Source of the DNA: Schistocephalus solidus
Lineage: Eukaryota > Platyhelminthes > Cestoda > Diphyllobothriidea > Diphyllobothriidae
DNA: 64,000 nucleotides
NCBI GenBank assembly: GCA_017591395.1
Contig: WEDG01001547.1
Location: forward strand, 465,793-529,792
Reading direction: 5' to 3'
In this document: piece by piece, positions 25,701 to 40,000 of the stretch
Position numbering within the stretch: the stretch's first letter is position 1
How the letters are laid out: each line of letters starts with the position of its first letter
Translations under genes and position numbers: made by a program
Notes under the pieces: generated by a model
Database searches by the model: none
What the model was told of the DNA's origin: nothing
What the model saw: the letters and a program-made list of their open reading frames with translations, nothing else

Positions 25701-28435
25701 TCTCTCCGCCCTTCCCCAGTGTTGGGTACCAAATCATGCAGCCAAGTTGCTTTACCATCACCGGTACCGCGTTGGCTTTCTCGTTTGACCCCATGTACTG
25801 CCAATTCATCTGTAGGTCTGAGAAAGTTACATTACAGAAATTCTGAAAGGCGGTACTACTTCTAGAAGTTTTGTCTGAATTTTAACTTTGGGCAAGAACT
25901 GGTCCGGTTAATATGATTTATAGAGTTAATAAACAAATTAAATATCGCCGTAGTATGCACGATTTTTTCGTGCTCTTCATCGTTTGGCCTTAATAAGCAG
26001 AGGATTCGACTAAATTGTGGTCATACCAACCTGAGTGCAGTATATTTGCATGCTTTCTTCTGAGCCCTGTCTATGGGTAAGATAGCTTAAAAACTTTAAT
26101 ATTCTCGGATAGAATTGCTCAATCAGAGAGGAATATAAGCTCCAATATATCTGGAATCTCGAATATTGAGAGAAGAAATTAGTCAAAGGACTTAATCATT
26201 TTTCATTCGTACACAGAACCCTGTAAGGACTGTTTGGCAAGGGAATGAGACGGATATATCTAGTTTAACTCTGCGTTTGTACTCCATACGAATCTTTTGG
26301 TAATCGATGGTTAGTATTAATGAACCTCCTTTTTTAGATGATGGTTCAAGCATGGAAGCCTCGAATGGGGATTAAGCTGTTGTTGGTGGAGTGACAGAGA
26401 TAGCTCTCTGACAAAAGTGGCATAAATGTTTTCATGCATTGCATGAAAAGCGTATCAAATTTCAAGTAGGATGTGAAATAAACAACTGGGTATGGCAGTC
26501 AGGCCTATAGAGGTAGTTTTTAAAACTGTAGGCTTGTTCGAAGTTCCGTTACAAAGTTAGTACAGGACTTCAAATATGCTCTGACTCTAACATCTACCTA
26601 ATAAGGTCTACTTTGGAGCAAGGTGATTCTGTCCTCTGTAGTACCCAGCGCGCACAGCAATAGGTTAGAGCAAAGTAAAGTTATGCAATCATTTGGGATC
26701 AAGGTAATAAAATCGCAATCCTTCTGTTGGCATGTCCTCGTACTTCAGTATCTCTGCTCTTTCTTTTCTCGTAGCAATCTGCAGTTATAACTATAATTGC
26801 GTACTCTTCATCACTTTCAAAGCTTAAATTTTTACTCTATCTTCGTGTGAGCCACCCATGTCTAAGTAAAGGTTAACTTTTTGGCAATAAAATTCCAGGG
26901 CAGAAAATTCAAGGACATGGAGATCAACTTCCTTTGCTAATCTGACTTTGTTTAAATTCCTTTCTCCATTGGATGTAATTCATTTGGGAGTGCTTGCACT
27001 AGATAAGACCGATTATCCTAAATATTGATATTGGCACCGTTTTTTTCCGTTGTTATGTCTTTGAATATGACATTATTATCCAACAGAAGTACTTCATTGG
27101 GCAACTCCTTTGCTGTAGAAATCGGCTCAGGAGAGTGACACCGCTAGGCAGTATTAGAGTAATCAACTTACTAAGTCTAGTGTAAATCAGGTCCTTCGTT
27201 AGCTACTGCAATGATGAGGTCAGGACATCTACCCGCAGATCTGAGAGTCATAACCTATTCGAAAAGAAACTCAAAGGCCGTCGGCGCTTGGCGAAAGCAG
27301 CCGTCTGCTCAGTGGTGCCAAAACCTGTTCAGTGTCACATGACACTCGTTTCACCTGTGGTGCCTACTACCTGCGTGCAGGATGCACAGTGGAGTGAGGA
27401 ATGGCTACTGCCATGTAATTGCATAATTTACAGAAAAAAACCGTCTTAGTGGACAAAAACTATACAGAGTTGCAACAGTAACGATATAGTACTGTAGTAA
27501 ATAAAGTTTATGCAGCGCCGATTGAATGAGTCGTGAAATAAAATCAGTACTTTTATGAATTATTCCGCGCAAATGAATTCAAAGAAGATATTCTCGTTGA
27601 AAGGGGCCTCATTTTGGCTTGACTGGATTGGAAGCATATAAAGAAAAGTGGGACCACATGCGATTGCAACAATACCACGAGAAGTATAGTATTTTCGAGG
27701 TTTTTGTTAACGCGGGCATTTTCATCCAACAAGGAACTGTTATCTATTGAAAATGCGTAACAGATGTAGCCACAGAATTTAATAGTACCCACGAAACTGT
27801 AGTTAAAGTTGTTGAGCTACCCGCGATTTTGGTATATTGCTTAAAGTAAATTACGATGCTTCTTACCAATGCACAACTGTGAAATGATAGATATTTGCGT
27901 TTGACTGAGTTATATTTCATCCGCGTTCGCACGTCACAGGCACAAGAGGGCCGTTGTCTAAGTAGTGATCATCTTATCATTTTCTTTCACGCAGAAAGGC
28001 TTAGGAATTTTATTTCAAATATACCTTCATCAGAAAAGTACACCTCATTCCGAGTTGATATTGGAGAGTGGAAACATATTGTGGTTATATAAAGTTAACA
28101 ACTTACTGGAACGATGTACTGTGCCGAGGTACGAGACAATTTTACCTTTAACAATAATCAAGTTTCATTTACTGTACTGCTTGTTTTACCACGATGGAAA
28201 AAGAACTCTATAGGTCAACTCCCACGTTGATTGTGGGTTTCATAGTTAGACATTATGATCATTAACTTAAGTCACCTATTGGTTTTTCTTACTCATCTTT
28301 TTGCATAGGGTTCATAAGATATTGTTCGTTAGTTCTTGAGAGCAGTACCATTTATGCCATTGTCGACTTCGGACGTTAACATTGCATATTGTATGATATT
28401 AATTAGTGAATATTACTTCCACGTACACTTACTTT
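19769..28435. other. AT-rich stretch, nothing recognised
   Basis: About 8.7 kb of AT-rich sequence. All open frames are under 100 codons and none shows a domain or splice-linked partner. No tRNA-like box pair, tandem repeat or transposon motif was noticed. Small exons of an unrecognised gene cannot be excluded. Confidence 0.5.
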
Positions 28436-28439
28436 TCTG

Positions 28440-30145
28440 GCGAGTTTGCTCGCTGCTGCACCACCTATATTTTGCTCATTATGTCTCACTCCAACCAAGA
28501 ACTTGAGATCCCCAGCCGGTCTCTACATACTGTTGAGCGCATCTTCGAGAACTCTGACCATATGCTCCAGAACTGTATTTCATCCGCATTGACTCCGACT
28601 TTTATTCTGCTTACTTTACCAAGGAGGTGGCGAAATGCCACAAACTTGTGGAGGCTCTCCCCGCTAGTGTTATCTTCCAAGTTCAGTCCTTGCTGTCTGG
28701 TTCCCCTGTAGATGCTCCCTATTCCACGCTGAAGGTGCAAAATCCTTTGACCGAAAGCACTTCGGCCAGTTGAGCTAGGAGGAATCACTGGGTGACCTGA
28801 AGCCTTCAGGTGCTCAAGGCGACCTCAGGCGATTGGAGACCCTGTGGCGTCCATCGTACTTTAGACAATGCCACCGGTCCCGAAGAGTGGCCTGGTGCAT
28901 GCCTTTCGTCAGATTCCTCTCGCCCCTGAGGATGTCCCCGAAACCACCGTCACTAAAACATTTGGCCTCTTTGAATTTATCTGCATGTCGCTTAAAGGTT
29001 CCAGTGGTTCAGCTAACATGTCTTAAGCGGCCTACAGTTTCTCTACGCCTGCATCGATGACTTCTTGATGGCCAGTCGGAATGCCGAAGAATACAAAAAG
29101 CCCCTTTCCTTCGCATTGGACCGCCTCGACAAGTATGGCGTCGTCATCAATCCTTCCAAATGTGTCCTTGGTGTGCTTTCCCTTAGATTTATTTGAAATA
29201 ATGTCCACTCAGAAGATTTGAATCCCCACCCCTCCAAGTTCGAAGCCATTTGTGATTTCCCTCCACCAACCTCCAAGCGTCAATTGCAACGTTTCCCCAA
29301 GCATGTTCAGCTTTTACCGCCGATTCGCACATAAGTTTGCCGACCTTATGCTGCTTCTTACCATGCTTTCCGATCCTACGGACCCCTTGACTTTACTGGT
29401 GACGCACTGACTGCTTCCGGGGGAAAAAAGGCCTCCCTTGCTGATGTTATCTTGCTCAAACATCCTGCTCCTGATGCTCTACTCTCCACCATGGTTGATA
29501 CTTAGACCGTTGAAATATGTGCAGCCCTCCAACAAGACCTAACTGATTCCACACAAGTGTATGCTTTCTTTTCTTAGAAACCGTCACCTGTTGAGGCGAG
29601 ATAAAGTATCTTTGATCGTGAACTTCTTGCCATGTATCTGGTTGTGAATAATTTCCGACACTTCCTTGAACATCGCAACCTAAGCAGTTTCACGGAACAG
29701 TAGCCATTTGCATTTACCATACGAGTACATTCTAGCAACTACAACCCGAGAGAGATCGCTCACTTTGACTATATTTCCTCGTTCACAACCGACATCCGCC
29801 AGATTGACGGCACAAAGAATGAAGTGGCTGAAATGCTGTCCATAACTTCCTTCTCGGCGTTTTATGTCTCTTGCATGATTAATATTAATGCCATGGCGAC
29901 TGAGCAACGGCGTTTTGGTTACCCTGTTTACGAGTCGGTTTGCGGTCGGCTGTTCGCACGGACCACCGCAACCGGCAAAATCCTTTGTGACGTCTCGACT
30001 CCTTTCCATTGCCTTTTCGTGCCCTCCTCAATGCGTTGAGCTGTTTCCTAAACTCTTCATGGCCTCTCCCATTCTGGGATTCGAGCCTCACAAAAGCTCC
30101 TCGCGGAAAGACTCGCTTGACCCGGCTTGAACATGAATGTTGAAC
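28440..30145 (+). mobile_element. Gypsy-type LTR retrotransposon remnant (gag to integrase start)
   Basis: Plus strand. 28440-28795 holds a gag-like piece (Ala/Leu/Val-rich, with YFTKEVAKCHKLVEAL). At about 28795 the sequence jumps into reverse transcriptase (GDWRPCG near 28827, LVHAFRQIPLAPEDVP at about 28895, FGLFEF, then YACIDDFLMAS with the catalytic DD at about 29050). Next are the connection and RNase H-like blocks (FDRELLAMYLVVNNFRHFLE at 29615-29675) and an integrase N-terminal zinc-binding remnant (29990-30145). Many stops and frameshifts. The gag C-terminus, protease and part of the RT fingers are missing, and no LTRs were found. Confidence 0.85.
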
Positions 30146-30149
30146 CACG

Positions 30150-30838
30150 TGCTTCGAATACTCTCTTATACTGCCAGCATTTTTTATGTCCTATCAGTTG
30201 GTAGAATAATTTAATAACCTTTCACAGCAGTCAAGCCACTTGCTGATCGAATAATGAACGATTTTATTCCCAACTTCGCTCTGCGTGAAGTACTGTGAAG
30301 TTTTTCCACCCGATGTGCCATGGCATCCCTGACTTACCAAAGTTTCATATTACCATTTATGGCACAACCTCTTACGTGTGAAGAGCCCAGAAAAGAGATC
30401 CTGAGACTTGAAATGGCCCGATACTAGTTTTATGATTTAAGGTAAACCCAGTTACTCCTTCATCATTGGTCACCTCGAGCCACAATGACTGGAGGACGTT
30501 TCGATAGATATTTCTTATTTCTCGAATGGCAGCCCGAGCGAAATGGCAGAAACGAAGGTCAAGAAAACTGAATGGTTTCGTTTACTTACATGTTGCGTAG
30601 CATCATAAGAAATAAAATGTCCGAGCAAAAACTATAAATCTGCAAGTTTTGTATTTGGACTCTATAAACCGTGCAGTATCTTTCAAAAATTTGAAGTCAT
30701 CATAGATTTGCACCAAAATTAAGAAAAAGGTAAGAAATACAATGAATGGCGGAACAAAAGTTGGCAAACAAGGATGAGGACGCCAGCGCTCCTGAGTAGA
30801 GTTCTCGCTGTGAGCTGGAGGCGTAGTCAAGAGAGCAG
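30150..30838. other. Downstream flank of CEP131, nothing else recognised
   Basis: Between the Gypsy remnant and the CEP131 stop codon. It probably holds the 3'UTR and poly-A site of CEP131 on minus. The AATAAA-like words in this AT-rich flank are not specific enough to call. Confidence 0.4.
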
Positions 30839-31028
30839 TTACTTTCGGTGGACAGAGCGCGGCTTCAACTGCAGGAGTTGTTTTCGTTGTTGATCAAGGA
30901 GTTTCTCCAAGTGTTCGGAACGCTGGCGTGAAAGCTGTAACTCGAATTTCAGCTCCTCGATCTCCTTATTGTGTTCCTTCTTCAAAGCGCCGATATTGAT
31001 CTCTTTTTGTCTAACAGCATCCTTCACC
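30839..31028 (-). CDS. CEP131: CEP131 last coding exon (residues 983-1045 and stop)
   Basis: The acceptor is TTTTTGCAG|G. The entering G completes AGG, giving [13 protein letters not shown], which matches the human [29 protein letters not shown] matches ADHLEELLEQHRR, and the protein ends a few residues later, as in human. Stop codon TAA at 30841-30839. No clear polyadenylation signal was identified just downstream on the minus strand. Confidence 0.94.
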
Positions 31029-34000
31029 CTGCAAAAATTACGATTTTTAGCAAGGTGGAAAAAGCATTCTTATGCCCACTAAGTTGCGTAGCAAGCACCC
31101 AAATGAGGTTCGGTTGTCACTGCTTATAATGCCATACCTCTCATGAACTTGTTCCAACTCGGAGGCCATGGACTCTTTCGCACGCTGTATGTCCCTCTCC
31201 CGTTTATCCACCTCCAAGGCGAGTTTAGACCTAGTTTCGGCTAGAGTTACTTTCAGCGTCTTAACTTCCTCTTCACTGGTAACGATTCGGTCAGCAAACT
31301 CCTGGCGAACCACATCGGAGACGTGATCGCGTTCAGCTTTCAACTTTTCGTAGAGGGCCTGTACTTCCTTCAGTTCAGTTTCACGCTGATTTAGACGCAC
31401 AGTGAGACATTCGATTTCCCCCTCATGTTCAAGGCAGCGAGTCTGTAAAAAGGGTAGAAAGAGCATCTTATCGATTACACAAGCGAGGTTATTTATTTTG
31501 CACGCCAATAGAGATGTCGATTAACCGCAACCTGTACTTATATTTTTAAGATATATTTCAACTATTGATCAATATCCCCATGAGGTTCGGGTATTTAAAG
31601 GTTTTCCCTCTTGATTAAGCGTTTCAAGACTTAACGTCGCGCATGCTTTGGGAATCTAAAATTTTGTCGTCATTTCGTTATAAATGATAAGGAGGATACA
31701 GACACAAAAAATATGCATGCCTAGGGTTTAAACATAGTGATTTTTATAAGCAGATAGTGAACAGTGATTTCATGTTGGTCAAGATGTTTAATGCACAACC
31801 AGTTTCCTTGATAATTTCTTCAGTTCATCTTGTTGATAATTATGGTAGTTGAGATTCAGTTATTGCGGCAACGATCAGATACGCTTATCGCAGCAGTTTA
31901 AGTTATTAGGGAAGACCCTAGCCGCTACGACCTCCGGGCACGGTTCCGTGTGAGGAGAGAAGAAGTGGGACGACAGTTGGGAGGATAGTGTATACTGTCC
32001 AGAGGGAGTTGAGAAGGGGTAGGAAGAAGTTGGTTGCCGAACGAGAGCACGTCTGGCGCCGCGAGAGTGGTGTACCCTATTGCGCGGTCGTCACAGGGTA
32101 TCCAACGCGGTCATGTGTGAGTCGGCCTTGAAGATGATTGGCCAGATTGGACAGCCGGGATTGGTGAGGCTCAGACAGCCACTGGTGCGCACGGGCATGT
32201 GGACGTGAGAGGTTCAGCGGTGCAACAAGCGCATGGAGTCGGGCAAAACTACGCCCTCACTCTAAGAGAAACCTTCCTCTTTGCGACAACTAGACTCATT
32301 CTCATGTAATATCAGGCATATTTGTCAAGATTATATAAAATTGAAACCATGAAGTGTTTCGCGCCAATGATAAGACGAGGCTGGCAGTAATCTATGGCAA
32401 CAATCTAAGAAAGGTTGTATTCATTGGCGAGTTTATTCTACTAACCAATAAGATTGGGGAATTTTTCGTGTTCACTAACATCATAGCTCCCCCACCACTT
32501 CAAAAAACGTTCAGCCCAGAAGTGTACAATTAACTAACGGTAACTGCTTGGCTCTCCACTTATTCGAAAATTACCCATGAGAGAAATCAATTTTCTCCTG
32601 ATTACGATATATAAGTGGTTAAAAATAAACGTGTTAGATAGAATGGTTATCATCGTGATGAAAGTAGTTACGGCTTAGGCCAATATCAGTTGGTATCCGG
32701 AAGATGCTCAATTAAGCGTGCGGGGGTAATTATTAAGGCGCATGTTCTCGAATAACACGGTTCTAAAAGCAGGGCGTTTGTGGTAAAACACCCGCTTTTG
32801 GTTGTACACGACTGAAAAACATTACATTTGTAAACTTCGGCAACCGCACCATGAAATCTCCAGTCCATCGATGTATCTTCTCAAACTGCCTACCGATTGC
32901 TTGGTCACCCATAACACCTCCGATCTTGGCTAAAGGAGTCATGTCCTAGGTGAGCTTGTACAGCGTCTGTGAAACTGAACTGTTTGATGGAAGACTTTGT
33001 TTGGCTTAAGAGGCAAATTTATTGGAGTTGCGAAAACGAATATGCAGAATGTGCGTATAAATAATCAGGCAAAACCTTCAGTTATCGTATCATAAATTAG
33101 TCACCTTTAAATCGTCCTTTCTATTAAGGTTCTCAGCTGCTGCAAGTGCTCGTATTACATTTTTACTCACATAGCATGTGATATTTTAGCAATGCTCGGA
33201 TACGTGACCCCAGAAAATGGTAGAGCAAAGGTGGGCTATGTGAAACCTCTTAGCCACCACTAACCCCAGGATAGTGTAAAACGGTAATGGTGGTAAAAGA
33301 GGTTTTACGAATGGGGCTTCACCGTGGACAAGCAGCGAAATGTCTGCGAGGAAACATCAATAAATAAATAAATTTCCACTAAATTTACTCTCCAATAACA
33401 GCAAAATTGAGCGTGATAATAAAAATATAAAAATGCAACGCTTATGGAATTTGAAAACAAAAACCACAATATATGAAGGGGGTAGTTAACACACAGAGGT
33501 TTTGGTGGAAAAACGAATCAGACATATTGCTGTTTTCAGGAAACAAATAATAAAATATGCGATTTACACCGTGATCATGTTGAAATGCACCAATAAACGT
33601 CAAAACACAAGCCTAAAAGTCAAATTACTAGAAATTAGGAGTGGAAAAATTGGTGGTTAGATATTCTAGGTGAATTGATACTAGCCTGCGATAATAAATC
33701 CCATTGATGGAGAAAGAAAGAAGAATAAATCGTTGAATCTTACTCTCATGAAGGCCGCGACTAAAGTTATAATTGAAATTGGCAACGTTGATAGTCTATA
33801 CCTTCAACCTCGACTGATGTGTAAAGCCTAACACTAACACTATACGCCTAATCCTAGCCTTTAAGCATCACCGTAGCCCTAATAATAAACTCGATTTCTT
33901 ACCGTCAACCTTAGCCAAACTCTAAAATAAAGGGAGGCATGACGGAGAATAAGGGTTAGGTAAGACAGATAAATTAAGCTCACTCAAATGACATAAACTG

Positions 34001-37000
34001 GCATTTGTTAGAAGTAAACACTGGGTGGGACCAAATATCCGATCGTTACTGATAGTCTATTTCTCTTTGATTCGGTGGTAAAACTGTCCATGTAAGTTGA
34101 ACCAATGTTTTCACCATTAAACCGTACGTCAAGCGACAGGTGGGACTCTAGATTTAAACTCCCACCTAGCAATGCGCTGACATTGCTCAAGCTATATCGG
34201 CTAAAATTTACAGTAGTCATTCAGGTAAAATGACTATTCTCACTTAGAGCTTTGTTGAACAAATGAATGAAGACGTAAAAAACTCTGAATAGAACGCACC
34301 CGCAGCTGATTGTACTTCTCGGTAATTTGTCTCTCACTTTGTTCCAGTTCATTGATTTCCTGTTGATGTCTCTCTTTCAAAACTCTAGAAAAAAATAATG
34401 CACACGGTAAGCCCTCTGTAAATGATACAGTCTTCAGATAAGTTCATTAGCCATGGTAAGTTTGCCGCGAAGCCACAATTATCCGGTGGTGAGCTCTTGA
34501 CGAGTTTAAGCGTCCATGGAAGACGCCCAGAGCTTCAGAGCAAGCGCAATCGAAGATTTCACTATGTTTCTCAACCAATTATACAGCTGGTAACGGTCTT
34601 GGTGTATTACCACAGCGATTAACTGACATTTGCCGATAGAAGTGAACAAGGGCATTGCAGGAAGCATTTCAAAAGTAGATATGATCGCTGGAGTAAAAGC
34701 TTTATTGGCCTGACATTTTGGATTCCCACTCGTACCTGTCCTCAGACGCGGTCCCAGAAAAATATACTAGAGGCACGAGGTGCACAGTGTTTAGAGGTCG
34801 ATGATGGCAGGCCTACAATAATTAGCAATACTTGTATTCCTCGCTGGGGATCGTATTTGATGCAATGATCGTTTATCAGTCCCTACGCGAGTCGTTAATT
34901 GGCATGATTTCAGCTGCCTCCTCCCACCGCTCGCAGTTGGAGTTGCACACAGACTGGAGGCAACCATCCACTGCATGGCAAACAATGTCTGGATTCGTGT
35001 ACCAGACCTGGTGCATTTGCGGACAAAGCAACTGCATCGGAGAAACTGGGAGACTTCTCTGAATATGAATGGCCTAACATGAAGCAGCAGTGAGGAGAAA
35101 GGACGCCAACTCCCAGATCGCGGCTCATTCGACGGAACCCGACAACACCTTCAAGTTTGACGAGGCCGAAATTATCGCAAGGTCTGACAACCACGTGAGC
35201 CACTAGCTTTTTGAATCATGGTTGTACAGCCCGCGTTCAATTAACAAGCGCAATTTCATCCCACCTCTGTATTTTGCGCTGAGATTTTGCCTGAACAAAA
35301 TTACTAGCCACGCGGGGAGGGTGCGAGTGAAAAGTAGTCACGGTGACAGCGAGACAAATGATCAAGCGATCGTCACATCAATTAGCGACATTGGTGATGA
35401 CATCACGCAACATAAAGACTGGGGTAGGGACCGACAACCAATCATTGCATCAACTATGACCCCCTGCGCTGAACAAGAGCACTGCTATGTATTACAGGCA
35501 TGCGGTGGTCTGGCAACATCGGCCTATAAATGCTGCACAACCTATGTCTCAAGTACCCTTTTCAGCGACTGAATCTTATGATGGGTTAGAGTGAGGATCC
35601 GAAACATCAGGCCAATAATTTTTTTGTTCCAGCGAGTGGAGCTTTAACATCAACGCGAGCTTTGGAAACTTATATAAGACATTCAAAGTTGGTCTCACAA
35701 ATATAGTACCATACAATTAGATAACAAGCTACTTGGGTAGTGTTTGTTTTTGTGGAGTGGCCTACTGTTGGAAATGGAGCCAGAATGCGATGACACCTTC
35801 GTTTTTCGGCCACTATGACTTTTTTATACAGGTGAGATCAGAGCCACCCACCCCTTTTGAGTGAAATCCTGGAGTGTGCGTTTGAGGGATCAGGTCGTGT
35901 ATGTACCACGCGCAGGTGAGCCCTCTAGTCCTATCAGCCACTGCGGCTAATCCCCGCATCAGACGACTGACCAGTTTGGACAGTGGATTGGTGCCTTGGG
36001 GTGGGAAGACAGAATGAGCCAAACTAACTCAGTGCATATTTCTCACTACGAAAATTCGGATGCGATTGTATCTAGCATGCGGAGCTAAAAGCCCAAGGCT
36101 TGGAAGGTGGCCACCTGAAGAAATAACTCGATCAGCCTCTCAGGAAGGAGAGTCAGTCTGCAATTGTTCCTTCTTATTGGGGCTTTTACGGCACTCCCAC
36201 GCTGTTGGGATCCGAGGCGCTTCCCCTATATTTTTTGTGAAATTCTGGTCGGTTGTACGTAGACCAGGGGTTTTGTGACACGCCTACGTGTGGTTCCCAC
36301 CGCGTCAGACGACTAAACCCTCCCTCACCTCGTGTTTGTACTTGCTCATGACACCGGACCCATGTGCGATGGGAGGAGAGCATGTATTAGAGGCTGAGTA
36401 AGTTTACTGTCCTTCTAAACTAAATCGCGCGTAAGTCACTGTCCCTTCGCCAGCATTGCTGTGGGTTACCCGGTGTGCACCATCGAACTGTCGATCTCGT
36501 CGTCGAAAAGAAACGAAATAGAGTAGCGAATGTGAATAGGGACAAGATTATGCTGTCAATGAGCTATGAGAAACCTCACCGGAACTATTTTCCAGTCAAT
36601 TTCACTTTTAATGATAGCAAGTACTCTGAGAGCACTTGCTTGCAGCAAGACAGTCAAAGACAGGCCACAATTTTTACCAAGTGCAGGAGAATTATACCCC
36701 TTGATTTAATTACTTAATCACTGTCAGTGTCCGGTTAGGCCGTGGATCCACCGATGGTGTTTACGGTTCTGCGACTCGCACTCATGCCATTGGCCTTCAA
36801 TGTTCGGGGGCCGTGGCAATTATGATTTGCGGACCAGAATTCCGCAAGCGTTAGTACCCTGTAGTTGACCTCACACTGTCGTGGCAACGAACTGGTGCAG
36901 GTAGATGCGCACGACTGACCCTTGAAATCCACGAAGGGCGCGAAGGGCTGGTCGAACAACCCTCTCTATCTGGTCAACACCAGCCTGTGACGAACTTACT

Positions 37001-40000
37001 TGTTGCTGGGTCCTAATATTAAATAGCATGCAAATCGTTCAGTTTTACCGAGACTTTTAAAAGTGGAAGGTGAGGCCAGAAAAGCTGAGTTCGTCGTTTA
37101 AATTAGCTTTTTGCTGTTTTCGTATTTATATTTACTCCTAGAAAATAGTTTCTGGTGTAAAAATGGACAAAAAGATACATAAACCAGCCTTCTCAGTTCT
37201 CATTTAAATGTTTAAATGCATCTCGCTGGGGAAATAGTCTCACCATTTTGGAAGCTTATTCATCTATAAACGCAATCCTTTCCCCTTACCACAATCTCGT
37301 TCCCAAGAGCTTAGCAAACAGTCCACTTTTAAACAAAACGCTTTGCAAACATAGGAGAGGGCCATTTTCCTTCGCCATTGCTGGTAAATTATTTCAAATA
37401 CCTTGTAGTCGACGATAACGAAACTTACAAAAAGAAAGATAAAAAACGAAAAGTCCTCATGCATGCTGAAAAAGACGCTTGACCGTCTGAAAAGCAAAAG
37501 AAACTAAGGTTAAATATTAGCTAAAACAGTTCGTTATTTATGATCCACCGTATGGGTGGGTTTCACAGTTCTAGAGTTAACGTCTCCTTTTTAATTCGTG
37601 TTAAAAAAGCGCAAAATTATAACGCGACCAAATCCTTAATCCATCACCACCAGGTAGCCTCGTTAGCTGTGCGGAAAAAGTGAAAACAAAACCAAAGTCA
37701 ACAGCAAGGAATCCAATCAAATAGGGCGTTTTCGTTCATCCTGCCTGCTAGTAGCTCTCACTCGCCTGCAGTTGCCGCTAAATATTTTTATCAAAAGAAA
37801 GTGAGGAACTTGCTATGAGACAACCACCACCGATAGACCCTACCTGAAAAAATGACGAAAACCGGTTCAACGGAAGCAACAAATGGCGACTGGAGTTCAG
37901 AACCTGTGAAGCATGAATTCGAGCCACATGAAGCCCATGTACTCCGAAAAAAAAACACTTTTCCACGGCCTTCCACATTTTATAGGGCAACCGCCCCTAC
38001 TTCTTCCATCGATCATGTCGCTGACAGACGTGTTAATTGGCGGTCTACCAAAGGAGAACTTTGAAACCCAAATACATGCCCTTGGGCTCGTCGAAACGTT
38101 AATACATTGGAATTATTTGTCAACTTGTTCGAAAGAGTAAAAAATGGAACCCAGAGAAGTTGGCAGATACAATCGAGATAGTCTGAAGATCCACAACCGT
38201 AGGGGACACCTATTGGTATACCCAACGTAAAATGCTCGCGAGTACTTCGATACTTGTCGGGAACCAAAAGAGCATCTCTCTCTTCTAGGACGTAAAACCT
38301 CAGTTTCGTTCTTTTGCCACAATTTACATATAGCTCGTTAGAAAAGGCTCTTAAGAAATGTCAACCACATTCAATTGTAAACTTCCTTCAGGAAGAAAAA
38401 AGATGTGTTTCAGTGAGCTTACTTTAGCTTTCCATTTGTGACCTTCTCGGCTTCCTCTTGGGCTGCTGTCGCCTCAGCCTCCAAATTCCGTATCACCATT
38501 TCCAGCTGTTTGTCACGATCCTTCCGCAATTTTTCGGCAATTTCGCGTTCACGCGTAGCGAACTCCAGCTCCAGAGTGGATCGAAATTTCTGCTCCCAGA
38601 CTTCACGTTCGGCGTTTGAACGTGTCTTTAACTCTTCAATTTGGCTCTATTTCATTCGAAGGGATAAGAATTATTGGATAAAAAAACACTCGTTGCCCAA
38701 AAGAGTGGAATAAAAATGACGGCTTCACTTTACCAGAGATTAACTATACGCGCCGACGCCTAGCTAAGATGCTTAACATGCCCATGTTGGCGAATGAGAA
38801 ATGCACTGATACTCATACCCGTTAGGACATTGGGAGCGTGGCCCACACTTTAAAGCATGTTCCCTTGACGGCCTTCTGTACGAACTGCACTTCAACACCG
38901 TCAGGAGGAAGAAAACTCCTTTTGCGGCAACTTAAGTTATAGGGAGACCCTAGTCGCTAAGACCTTCAGGCCCGATCCCGAATATGAAGATTAGATGTGG
39001 GATGCCCGTTGAGCAAATGCTGTTTTCTGAAAAATAATATTAGAGAAAAGGTTGACAGTCGGGTGAAAGCACATTCACGAGAGTGGCGTCCAATGTGTGT
39101 GTGTGCTTGGTGAGTGCCCCTCTAAACGGGCCACGTGGTAGATGCGTTGGACCAACATGGGGGCCAAATTAGTGCACGGCAGGCGTTATTCGGGTTGCGC
39201 TCCCATAACAAATGCCGAACATGGAGGTGTGGTGGCACGCCTAGGGGCGGCTAGGACATAGGGGACCCAGCCGTGCCAGCCACCTGCATCCCCTTCCGCC
39301 TCCGGTCTTCTTGACTCTGTCTTGACACCGGGCTCAGGTGGGGGAGGAGGAGAGAGTGCGGTAGATGCAGCGCAAGTCTACTATCACTTTAAACTAAATC
39401 ACGCGCAAGTCACCGTCCCTGCTCAACTTTCCCATGAGCATACGGTGGACATCGTCGGATTACGACGGTCGAACTGTCGTGTGCTTGGTGTGTGTGCCAG
39501 GTGTGGTGGCACGCCCAGGGGCGGCTCCGGCCGCGCCAGCCACCTGCGCTTTCTCCCATCTCCGGTCTTCTTGACTCTGTCTTGACACCGGGCTCAGGTG
39601 GGGGAGGAGGAGAGAGTGCGGTAGCTGCAGCGCAAGGCTACTATCACTTAAAACAAATTCACGCGCAAGTCACCGTGCCTGCACCACCTGGTGTGGAGCA
39701 TACGGTGGACCTCGTCGAAATCGACGGTCGAACTGCCGTGTGCCTGGACTGCCCCATAAACGGGCCACGGAGTAGATGCTTTGGACCAACACGGGGCCAC
39801 ATTAGGGCACGGCAGGCGTTATTCGGGTTGCGCTCCCATAACAAATGCCGAACATGGAGGTGTAATGGCACGCCTAGGGGTGGCTAGGACTTAGGGGACA
39901 AAGTCGCGCCAGCCATCTTCGTTCTCTCCTGCCTCCGGTCTTCTTGACTCTGTCTTGACACCGCGTTCAGGTGGGGGAGAAGGAGAGAGTGCAGTAGATG

